DNA of 12,849 nucleotides from a bacterium (GTDB lineage Archaea > Nanoarchaeota > Nanoarchaeia > Woesearchaeales > UBA10216), in the NCBI GenBank assembly GCA_024206195.1, contig JAAGZO010000750.1, forward strand, positions 1 through 12,849, written 5' to 3'. The notes beneath the pieces are model-generated. The model worked only from the letters and a program-made list of their open reading frames with translations. It was not told the DNA's origin and did not search any database. Position numbers and translations under genes: made by a program. This document shows positions 1 through 5,365 of this stretch, piece by piece; the stretch's first letter is position 1, and each line of letters opens with the position of its first letter.

Positions 1-578
1 CTCACAGGCCCATCATTCTGCCTGACCTGCCCCCCAAGAAAAGGATTTGAATATTTTTCCATTCTTTACCATTGGTGGTCTTAGAAATGAAATGGACAAA
101 ATCAAATTCTGGCAAGCATGCAAGTAAAATGTGACCGCACGTTGTCTTCGTTGATTCAGAGGGCATGTTTTGGGCGGACATCATGTCGAAAATGAAGAAG
201 CTGGAAAGATTTGGGTTATCTTCAAAGATAAAAGTTTTCTGTGTTCTTTTTCTGAAAAATATCTCCCTAAGAACCCTCTAATAGTTACAGTTCTTAGAAC
301 ACAGTAAATATAAAAATAACGTATATACTCTAGCATATACTGTCCGGTTAATACCTATAGTATAGTCCAAAATAATTTTTCTTAGCTTCAAAAATATTCT
401 CTTCTAGCTGTAGTCTCAAATTGTTTTTTCCCGTTAATGTTGTTTTCATATCATCTTTCTGTCCAGATTTTTTTCTTCCAGCTTCAAGGTCTTTAGCAGA
501 TCACACAGATGGAAAATGGAAATACATATGCTTTTGTGCTGGCCTGAGATATGGATAAGGAACCATCGATGTTATTTC
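1..578. other. Non-coding stretch with no convincing gene
   Basis: I see no supported gene here. A 60-codon leftward open frame at 2-184 lacks a good ribosome binding site and has no recognisable domain. The stretch is AT-rich from about 180 onward. It contains a nested inverted repeat (239-304, listed separately) and no clear promoter. It lies beyond the 3' end of the leftward lipoprotein gene, and I found no hairpin plus T-run that would terminate that gene. Confidence 0.6.
239..304. repeat. Nested inverted repeat
   Basis: CTGTGTTCT at 239-247 is the exact reverse complement of AGAACACAG at 296-304. Inside it CTAAGAA (267-273) is the exact reverse complement of TTCTTAG (291-297). The two right arms overlap by two bases, so the outer and inner stems could compete. 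No T-run follows on either strand, so an intrinsic terminator is unlikely. Function unknown. Confidence 0.45.
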
Positions 579-1424
579 TTAGTCGTTGAAAATTTTATCA
601 AAGTCACTAATATCAACCTCATAGGTAATCGTCCAAAACTCCATGTCTTGTGATGATTCTAAATGTTGTACTTCAATGGTAGAGTCGAGAAATGTATCTT
701 CTTTAAATTCACTCTCAGCCTTGGCAGCAGCATTCTCGTTTTCATACATAACTGCCATCACCATCTTTAAGGTATTCTCGTCCTTCAACAACAATGACGC
801 CCCTGTTGATAGGATTCCTTCACCATCTCCTGCTTCTGGTCCTTCAAAGCTCATAAAAAAACCGACAGGAAGTCTATCGATAATACCTCTGTAGAGGGGA
901 TCGTCATAGAATGATGCTTCATTTGACTCAATCACTTTAATACAGCGTTTAACCGTTGCTGAATCACCACCGATAATACAGTCTCGCATTAGAGCTGTCC
1001 ATTCATCATCGAATGCGTCTATCCACACCTCAATCCCTCTATATTTGTCCTCTTCACCGAAGTTATTCACTCTCAATTCATCCCGTACGTTGTCAAGATC
1101 AATATCCCCTTGAAGGATTACGGCAAGCTCTTCATCATTATCGATTTCTTTAAACATTGCCAATCTTTCCAGTTTGTTTGTGTCAATACCAAGCTCATCA
1201 AATGGCCCACCCACCTCTGTCAAAAAGTCTCCCCAGTTACGTAGATTTTGGAAGACACCAATGTCAATAAGAATAAAATTACCAATACCATCTGGTATTT
1301 TCTTCATTATATCCAAACTGGCTTTGTCTCCTTCTCCCCCATCATCACCACCATCACAAGCTGCACCGAAAACTAGGGTTAATGCTAAAACAATGACCAG
1401 CAATGCGATAATGTATTCCCTCAT
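579..1424 (-). CDS. Predicted lipoprotein, DUF3352-like (tentative)
   Basis: A 281-residue secreted lipoprotein on the minus strand. Residues 1-22 are a hydrophobic signal peptide ending FGAAC, so Cys23 is the likely lipidated residue. An acidic Gly/Asp-rich linker (DGGDDGGEGD) follows. The body alternates predicted beta and alpha segments, with a pattern (G-x-Y/I-x-G-x-E-V-W, then IIGGD...VKRCIKVI, then DDPLYRGIIDRLP) that reminds me of DUF3352-type surface proteins; this match is from memory and weak. The frame extends upstream to 1553, but I chose the ATG at 1424: the signal peptide starts there, AGGAG lies nine bases upstream (plus-strand 1434-1438), and the extension merely translates the promoter repeat. 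A promoter at 1458-1486 fits this start. It diverges from the nuclease gene. Function unknown; probably anchored at the cell surface. Confidence 0.8.
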   Translation of the reverse strand: MREYIIALLVIVLALTLVFGAACDGGDDGGEGDKASLDIMKKIPDGIGNFILIDIGVFQNLRNWGDFLTEVGGPFDELGIDTNKLERLAMFKEIDNDEELAVILQGDIDLDNVRDELRVNNFGEEDKYRGIEVWIDAFDDEWTALMRDCIIGGDSATVKRCIKVIESNEASFYDDPLYRGIIDRLPVGFFMSFEGPEAGDGEGILSTGASLLLKDENTLKMVMAVMYENENAAAKAESEFKEDTFLDSTIEVQHLESSQDMEFWTITYEVDISDFDKIFND

Positions 1425-1457
1425 TTCTGATTTCTCCTGTCTCGCTGCGTTCCCACC

Positions 1458-1486
1458 ATTATAGGGTTCAGGACTCACGTGTGCAA
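1458..1486 (-). promoter_or_regulatory. Promoter of the leftward lipoprotein gene
   Basis: Read on the minus strand: TTGCAC (1481-1486), a 17-base spacer, then TATAAT (1458-1463), a near-consensus sigma-70 type promoter. It sits 33 bases upstream of the ATG at 1424, leaving room for a short leader with the AGGAG site. It lies 12 bases from the rightward repeat promoter, so the two divergent promoters are almost back to back. Confidence 0.65.
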
Positions 1487-1497
1487 CTGGGAGCAGC

Positions 1498-1526
1498 TTG
1501 ACTCCCCAGTAGCAGTTAGGTAGGAT
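1498..1526 (+). promoter_or_regulatory. Repeat promoter module, copy A
   Basis: TTGACT (1498-1503), 17 bases, TAGGAT (1521-1526). The spacer begins CCCCAGTAGCAGTT, as in copy B at 3804. It lies 77 bases before the start of the nuclease gene at 1604. It differs from the other copies just before the -10 (AGG instead of GTG) and directly after it (AGTGG instead of AGGG or AAGGG), and the rest of the conserved leader is missing. Recurrence of the same -35/spacer/-10 unit before five unrelated genes supports a promoter role. Confidence 0.65.
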
Positions 1527-1603
1527 AGTGGAAATCAATCTGGGATACGACACGTATCAATTCGTTAATTTTTATATGTTATATAAATAGGAGGTACGGC
1601 TTT

Positions 1604-2443
1604 ATGAAACGTGGGCTAAACAAGACTATAGAGAATAATCTATTGAAGAATAATCTCTGGACTGATGAGATTAAGAAAGATTGCGAAGACCAACGTGTAT
1701 TTCTTGCAATAAGAAACAACCAAGTTGACCTTTATCATCAAGGGGGACGGCTGTTTTGCTTTGATAGCAAGGGATTTAAGACACATGTGAAATATGCTTC
1801 CGTGATCTCTGAAACAGGGGGGAAAGACTACCTGACAGAATCTGAATTAACTAATTATAAATTGGCTTCTAATTTTCGGATCAATTATAACCAAATAAAA
1901 GAAAACTGTTCCAACTATTCAAGAATAGAGGCTTCTGGAGTATCAGATTTGTATCACAAACATTCGTATTTATCAGATAGCAATGTCGTTGTATTGGATA
2001 TTGAAGTTTCTTTTGAATCATTTAGCGAAAGTAACAAACAGGACAGAATTGATATTTTGCTGTATAACAAGGATTCCCAAATTCTCAAATTTGTTGAAGC
2101 AAAGCATTATTCAAACAAAGAGATTTGGTCAAAAGCAACTCCAAAAGTAATAAGCCAAATCAAACGGTATGAGTCGCAAATAGCAGAACGAAAAACAGAA
2201 ATACTTTCAGAGTATTCTGAATACGTAAGAACCCTTAATACTATTTTTGAGATAGCCATTTCTGAACCAACAGATATTGAAGATAAAGTTACGTTACTTA
2301 TTTTTGGCTTTGATGACGATCAAAAAAAGGGTAGATTGAAAAAAAAGATCATCAAGAACCTTGTTTATTCAGATACAAAGATTTATTCTTTCGGAAACAT
2401 AAAACAAGTTGTACCTGAAAACCTTTGGAAGATGACAGCGTAA
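1604..2443 (+). CDS. PD-(D/E)XK nuclease-like protein
   Basis: A 279-residue cytoplasmic protein with no signal peptide or membrane segment. In the second half, DRIDILLYN (Asp150) followed by LKFVEAKHY (Glu165, Lys167) gives the D-x14-E-x-K pattern of PD-(D/E)XK nucleases, where these residues bind metal and catalyse phosphodiester cleavage. The motif sits between predicted beta strands, as expected for the fold. The start has AGGAGG (1589-1594) nine bases before the ATG. Its stop is five bases from the ATG of the beta-CASP gene, so the two are almost certainly co-transcribed and translationally coupled, which suggests a joint function. The first 140 residues match nothing I recognise and may recognise target or partner. 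Substrate unknown; restriction or anti-phage activity is inference. Codon use is AT-rich like its neighbours. Confidence 0.75.
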   Translation: MKRGLNKTIENNLLKNNLWTDEIKKDCEDQRVFLAIRNNQVDLYHQGGRLFCFDSKGFKTHVKYASVISETGGKDYLTESELTNYKLASNFRINYNQIKENCSNYSRIEASGVSDLYHKHSYLSDSNVVVLDIEVSFESFSESNKQDRIDILLYNKDSQILKFVEAKHYSNKEIWSKATPKVISQIKRYESQIAERKTEILSEYSEYVRTLNTIFEIAISEPTDIEDKVTLLIFGFDDDQKKGRLKKKIIKNLVYSDTKIYSFGNIKQVVPENLWKMTA

Positions 2444-2448
2444 CAAAC

Positions 2449-3753
2449 ATGAATTTTGTAATTCACAGGGGAACAAAGGAAATCGGAGGTTCATGTGTTG
2501 AGATTTGGACTCAATCAACACGGATAGTTATTGATTTTGGAATGCCTTTGGTGAATCCCGACAAAACACGGTTTGATTCAAAACTTATTAAGAATTTATC
2601 AGCAAAAGAACTGATTAGTAAAGGAGTTCTTCCCGATATTCAAGGCTTGTATGAAAAGCCAGCAAATTCGGCTTTAATCTTATCTCACGCTCATCAAGAT
2701 CATTTTGGGTTAATAAAATACGCAGATGAACAGTGCAAATTCTATCTTGGCAAAGCCACTCAAAAACTAATTGAAATAACAAACATTTTTACAAACCAAG
2801 ATTGGGAAATATCAAATTCTAATCATTTTGAATCAGGGAAACCATTTGTTGTTGGTGATATTGAAATTACACCATACTTAATGGACCACTCTGCATTTGA
2901 CGCTTATGCGTTTTTAATTAAAGCTGATGGAAAATCACTCTTTTATAGTGGGGATTTCAGAGTGCACGGTAGAAAAGCAAAAGCGTTTGATTGGTTCAGC
3001 TACAATGCAGAAACGAATGTTGATTACTTATTGCTTGAAGGAACAACCATCAGTCGAGTTGACAAAAGTTTTCCAACCGAAACCGAAATAGAACAGGAAT
3101 TTGTAGATACATTTGAAGAAAATACAGGGATAAATCTGATTTACACATCAGGACAAAATATTGACAGACTCGTTTCAATTTACAGGGCGTGTAAAAAGAA
3201 AGGGAAGACTTTAGCTATTGATTTTTATATTGCCAACATCTTGAAAGAGATGTCGAAATTTGCAGCAATCCCATATCCATCGGAGAGTTTTCCTGAAATC
3301 AAAGTGTTTTTCCCATATCAACTTTCTCGAATGATTAGTAATAAGGGGAATGAAAATCTGCTGTATCGCTTCAAAAATTACAAAATCACGAAAGAACAGA
3401 TTGATGAACAGTTTGACAAGATCGTGATGATTGTTCGTCCAAGCATGTTAAAGGATTTGGAGTATATTGAAAACCTTGATAAAGGAATATTCATTTATTC
3501 TATGTGGGATGGCTACAAAAATGAAGCGACAACGAAAGACTTCATCGACTTCCTTGTTAGTAGGGGAATGACTGTCAAGCAGATTCACACAAGTGGACAT
3601 GCAGATAGAGCTGCACTAAAAAAAATGGTTGATGTCTTGAAACCAAAAAACCTTGTTCCAATACACACGTTCGAAGGTGCAAAATACGAAAAGATATTTA
3701 CAGGAATTAAAGTGTTACGGATAAATGATAATGAGGTGGTAACGATTGACTAG
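2449..3753 (+). CDS. MBL-fold/beta-CASP (RNase J-like) metallohydrolase
   Basis: A 434-residue metallo-beta-lactamase-fold hydrolase. The N-terminus has IHRGTKEIGGSCVEI, typical of this group. Metal ligands are in place: H80-A-H82-Q-D84-H85, H147 (LMDHS) and D169 (YSGDFR). LLLEGTT and a central GQNIDRL segment mark the beta-CASP region, with H384 (SGHAD) and H406 (PIHTFEG) as its later histidines. Beta-CASP enzymes such as RNase J and CPSF-73 cleave RNA, and some act on DNA. At 434 residues it is shorter than RNase J (about 550) and lacks that C-terminal domain. I chose the ATG at 2449 over the in-frame TTG at 2425 because conserved sequence begins there. It starts five bases after the nuclease-like gene stops. 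All catalytic residues look intact, so it should be active; RNA as substrate is inferred. It is unlikely to be the housekeeping RNase J. Confidence 0.85.
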   Translation: MNFVIHRGTKEIGGSCVEIWTQSTRIVIDFGMPLVNPDKTRFDSKLIKNLSAKELISKGVLPDIQGLYEKPANSALILSHAHQDHFGLIKYADEQCKFYLGKATQKLIEITNIFTNQDWEISNSNHFESGKPFVVGDIEITPYLMDHSAFDAYAFLIKADGKSLFYSGDFRVHGRKAKAFDWFSYNAETNVDYLLLEGTTISRVDKSFPTETEIEQEFVDTFEENTGINLIYTSGQNIDRLVSIYRACKKKGKTLAIDFYIANILKEMSKFAAIPYPSESFPEIKVFFPYQLSRMISNKGNENLLYRFKNYKITKEQIDEQFDKIVMIVRPSMLKDLEYIENLDKGIFIYSMWDGYKNEATTKDFIDFLVSRGMTVKQIHTSGHADRAALKKMVDVLKPKNLVPIHTFEGAKYEKIFTGIKVLRINDNEVVTID

Positions 3754-3803
3754 AGCAAACAATAATGTGCTGAACCGACCCCCAAAAACCCCCTCGATTC
3801 TCC

Positions 3804-3832
3804 TTGACTCCCCAGTAGCAGTTGTGTAGGAT
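3804..3832 (+). promoter_or_regulatory. Repeat promoter module, copy B
   Basis: TTGACT (3804-3809), 17 bases, TAGGAT (3827-3832). It lies 50 bases past the stop of the beta-CASP gene and 92 bases before the HEPN-like gene. Similarity to copy E continues through the leader (GTCAGGGAATGAGGTTGCC) as far as the GGACGTT end. This makes B and E the two fullest copies of the module. Confidence 0.65.
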
Positions 3833-3855
3833 AGGGTCACTCAGTCAGGGAATGA

Positions 3856-3914
3856 GGTTGCCACCAAGTCAATCCGGCATATACTATCGCAGTCTGTTAA
3901 TTCGGACGTTGGGC
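3856..3914 (+). repeat. Leader/attC-like 3' half, copy B
   Basis: This block begins GGTTGCCACCAAGTCAATCC and ends CTGTTAATTCGGAC followed by GTTGGGC (3908-3914), which fits the integron core-site consensus GTTRRRY exactly. Copies C (4573) and E (10004) share both conserved parts. Copy B has about a dozen extra bases (ATATACTATCGCAGT region) between them. The HEPN-like gene starts 10 bases after it. The likeness to the L'-R' end of an attC site is my reading of the pattern. It has no clear RYYYAAC partner next to the stop of the preceding gene. Confidence 0.5.
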
Positions 3915-3924
3915 GGCAAACAAA

Positions 3925-4428
3925 ATGCAATTTAAAGTAAAAGATGTAAGAGAGAGGAGAAAGAAATGGATGCCGATAGTGGGTCGCTTTATATTGGCAT
4001 TTGGTGATATTGAGAACGTAACATATTTTGCAATCAAACAATTGCCGGTAGATAAAATTTACGAAACTTCCTGGAAATTAAACTTTGGGACAAGAGTTGA
4101 TTTAGTGCTGGAACTGGTGAATAACCTAACAAAGGCTACAGCTGAAATGAAGGAAGAGTTCAGAACTCTACTAATAGAAGCAAAACAACTTTCGGTTATT
4201 AGAAACACCGTTGCACATAGTCCGCTTATGCTAATGGTATATCAGCACAAATCAGAAGAGTGGGCATTTGTACATGAAGAATCTCTAGCTAATATCAGAA
4301 ATGCGGAAAATTCAATTACGATTGAAAAGTTAACTGAATACACGGACAGAGCTGAAGTATTGGCAACAGAGTTATATGAGAGCTACCAAAAGATATACCA
4401 AATTGAAGATTTAGATGAGAGCATCTAA
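3925..4428 (+). CDS. HEPN-like protein with R-x4-H motif
   Basis: A 167-residue, all-helical-looking soluble protein. The N-terminal part has FILAFGDIENVTYFAI and the middle has RVDLVLELVNNL. Then LSVIRNTVAHS carries Arg93-Asn94-x3-His98, the R-x4-6-H motif of HEPN domains, many of which are metal-independent ribonucleases in toxin-antitoxin, abortive-infection and CRISPR-associated proteins. This layout, a short FG-x-IE helix followed by an RN-x3-H helix, matches a broad group of uncharacterised HEPN-like proteins. It is a stand-alone gene behind repeat copy B, and no antitoxin-sized partner (such as a nucleotidyltransferase) adjoins it. The ATG at 3925 has no strong Shine-Dalgarno, as with the next gene. 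RNase activity is inferred; some HEPN-like proteins have non-catalytic roles. Confidence 0.65.
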   Translation: MQFKVKDVRERRKKWMPIVGRFILAFGDIENVTYFAIKQLPVDKIYETSWKLNFGTRVDLVLELVNNLTKATAEMKEEFRTLLIEAKQLSVIRNTVAHSPLMLMVYQHKSEEWAFVHEESLANIRNAENSITIEKLTEYTDRAEVLATELYESYQKIYQIEDLDESI

Positions 4429-4500
4429 CAACTCAAATACGACTGCAATGGGCGGCTTCCCTTGAGCTTGAGTCCGCTTCCAGAATCTGTTTTCAATCAG

Positions 4501-4586
4501 CTTGGCGGCAAGAGGGCAATAACAGGTATAGCGTGCAATCCGTAGTCTCTGCTATAATCTCAGGCAATAAACGGGTTGCCGCCAAG
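4501..4586. repeat. Perfect 11-base inverted repeat around a promoter
   Basis: CTTGGCGGCAA (4501-4511) is the exact reverse complement of TTGCCGCCAAG (4576-4586). The 64-base loop contains the extended -10 element of the GIY-YIG-like gene. The right arm is part of the leader repeat shared with copies B and E; those copies lack this left arm. The arms could form a cruciform or an mRNA hairpin, or be the internal arms of a recombination site. Confidence 0.55.
4550..4558 (+). promoter_or_regulatory. Extended -10 promoter of the GIY-YIG-like gene
   Basis: TGCTATAAT (4550-4558) is a consensus TG-N-TATAAT extended -10 element. No good -35 hexamer sits 16-18 bases upstream, which extended -10 promoters can do without. 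It takes the place of the TTGACT-N17-TAGGAT module missing here, while the leader repeat downstream is kept. The gene starts 70 bases further on. Confidence 0.5.
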
Positions 4587-4621
4587 TCAATCCGGCCAGC
4601 CTGTTAATTCGGACGTTAGAG
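4573..4621 (+). repeat. Leader/attC-like 3' half, copy C
   Basis: The block starts GGGTTGCCGCCAAGTCAATC and ends CCTGTTAATTCGGACGTTAG, nearly the same as copy E at 10004 and in the same position just before a gene (eight bases to the ATG at 4629). It has a different promoter upstream from copies B and E, so the leader block and the promoter module can be separated. Confidence 0.6.
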
Positions 4622-4628
4622 TGCAAAA

Positions 4629-5099
4629 ATGAATACACTTACGTTTCAGCTTGAATACGAATGGATGCCATTCAAGGTAAATGATCGTCACTTGATTTTT
4701 CGTGAATACGAAGATAACGGCATAAGGCTCGAACAAGGAGAATGCAGTCACCGGGATGCAGCCATATACAAATGGGAAGGCACAATCACTGAAGGGGTAA
4801 ACAAAGGGAAAACGGGAATTCTCATAGGCGAAACCGATGATATTAGGGCACGACTTAACCAATACAAATCCGGAACACAAAAAAGCGGAAACAAATATTG
4901 GCGAGAGTATTTTTTGAGGAATGGAAGTATAGGCTATTGGGTGTTGAATCTAAAGAAATGTTCCCTTGGCGACAAAATAATGGATTCTAAGCAAATTGAA
5001 AGAAAAAATTTTCGCCTTGTCTTGGAGCAGTCGCTTGTAATGGAGTTACTTGGTAATTGTGATCAATCCCAAACATGGGTTGTAAATAGAATGCAATAA
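4629..5099 (+). CDS. GIY-YIG-like nuclease domain protein
   Basis: A 156-residue soluble protein. The order of motifs matches a GIY-YIG fold: A45-I-Y47 (for GIY), L65-I-G67 (for YIG), then ETDDIRARLNQY with Arg75 at the catalytic arginine position, and a helix with Glu139 (LVMELLG) at the place of the metal-binding glutamate. GIY-YIG enzymes cut DNA using that Tyr, Arg and Glu. The two signature triplets are degenerate (A for G, L for Y) and 17 residues separate them, longer than in many members, so activity is uncertain. The first 40 residues, rich in aromatic and acidic residues, match nothing I know. It is a single gene behind leader copy C, and GGCTAAC lies five bases after its stop. ATG chosen as the only sensible start; no strong Shine-Dalgarno. 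Confidence 0.65.
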   Translation: MNTLTFQLEYEWMPFKVNDRHLIFREYEDNGIRLEQGECSHRDAAIYKWEGTITEGVNKGKTGILIGETDDIRARLNQYKSGTQKSGNKYWREYFLRNGSIGYWVLNLKKCSLGDKIMDSKQIERKNFRLVLEQSLVMELLGNCDQSQTWVVNRMQ

Positions 5100-5104
5100 A
5101 GGCT

Positions 5105-5298
5105 GGCTAACAAATCACTCCAGCGGATGATGAAGGTATTTGGTGCCCGCATTATACGCCTCTCGTATCAGGTCTGCAACTATCAGCAATCCACAACACA
5201 TCCTTGACTCCCAAGTTGTGGTTGTGTAGGATAGGGGCACTCAACCAGAACCAGGAATGTACTACAATCTCTCTCCTGATAAGGTTCTACTGTTAGAA
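5105..5298 (+). other. Weak candidate attC-like span before the helicase gene
   Basis: GGCTAAC (5105-5111), just past the stop of the GIY-YIG-like gene, continues AAATCACTCCAGCGGA, which resembles the R''-L'' half of attC sites (TAACAA...CAAGCCGA). The only downstream partner I find is GTTAGAA (5292-5298), giving 194 bases, close to the 199 of the site at 4423. The GGACGTT leader end is not present here. The span includes promoter copy D. Low confidence. Confidence 0.25.
5204..5232 (+). promoter_or_regulatory. Repeat promoter module, copy D
   Basis: TTGACT (5204-5209), 17 bases (CCCAAGTTGTGGTTGTG), TAGGAT (5227-5232), then GGGGCACTC as in copies B and E. Similarity fades after CCAGGAATG. It lies 133 bases before the helicase-nuclease ATG. 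Base changes inside the spacer with length and both hexamers unchanged suggest selection for promoter function. Confidence 0.65.
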
Positions 5299-5365
5299 GA
5301 TTTGTCATTGGTGTGAAACAGCCAATGATTGCTCTCACAAACAGGTCTTGGAGACTGAAGAAAAT

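Larger units (their letters stand above)
4423..4621 (+). other. Candidate attC-like site between HEPN-like and GIY-YIG-like genes
   Basis: ATCTAAC (4423-4429) fits the R'' consensus RYYYAAC and overlaps the TAA stop of the HEPN-like gene. GTTAGAG (4615-4621) fits the R' consensus except in its last base. The flanks extend the inverted match: GCATCTAAC against the reverse complement GCACTCTAAC, one base inserted. Inside, GGCGGCTTCCC near 4452 can pair with GGGTTGCCGCC from 4573. Classical attC sites are about 57-141 bases; this one is 199 and carries a promoter, so it is at best an atypical site. Confidence 0.4.

Noticed and set aside
2..184. 60-codon leftward open frame
   Set aside because: No ribosome binding site, no promoter, and no recognisable domain; likely chance.
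318..360. Possible fragment of the leader repeat (GCATATACT...CCGGTTAAT)
   Set aside because: Only scattered short matches in a different order; not distinguishable from chance in AT-rich DNA.
1425..1553. Upstream extension of the leftward lipoprotein gene
   Set aside because: It would put 43 residues before a clear signal peptide, and it runs through the promoter repeat and the gene's own promoter.
2425..2448. TTG start for the beta-CASP gene
   Set aside because: It overlaps the nuclease-like gene and adds eight residues outside the conserved domain; the ATG at 2449 begins right at the conserved IHRGTKEIGG block.
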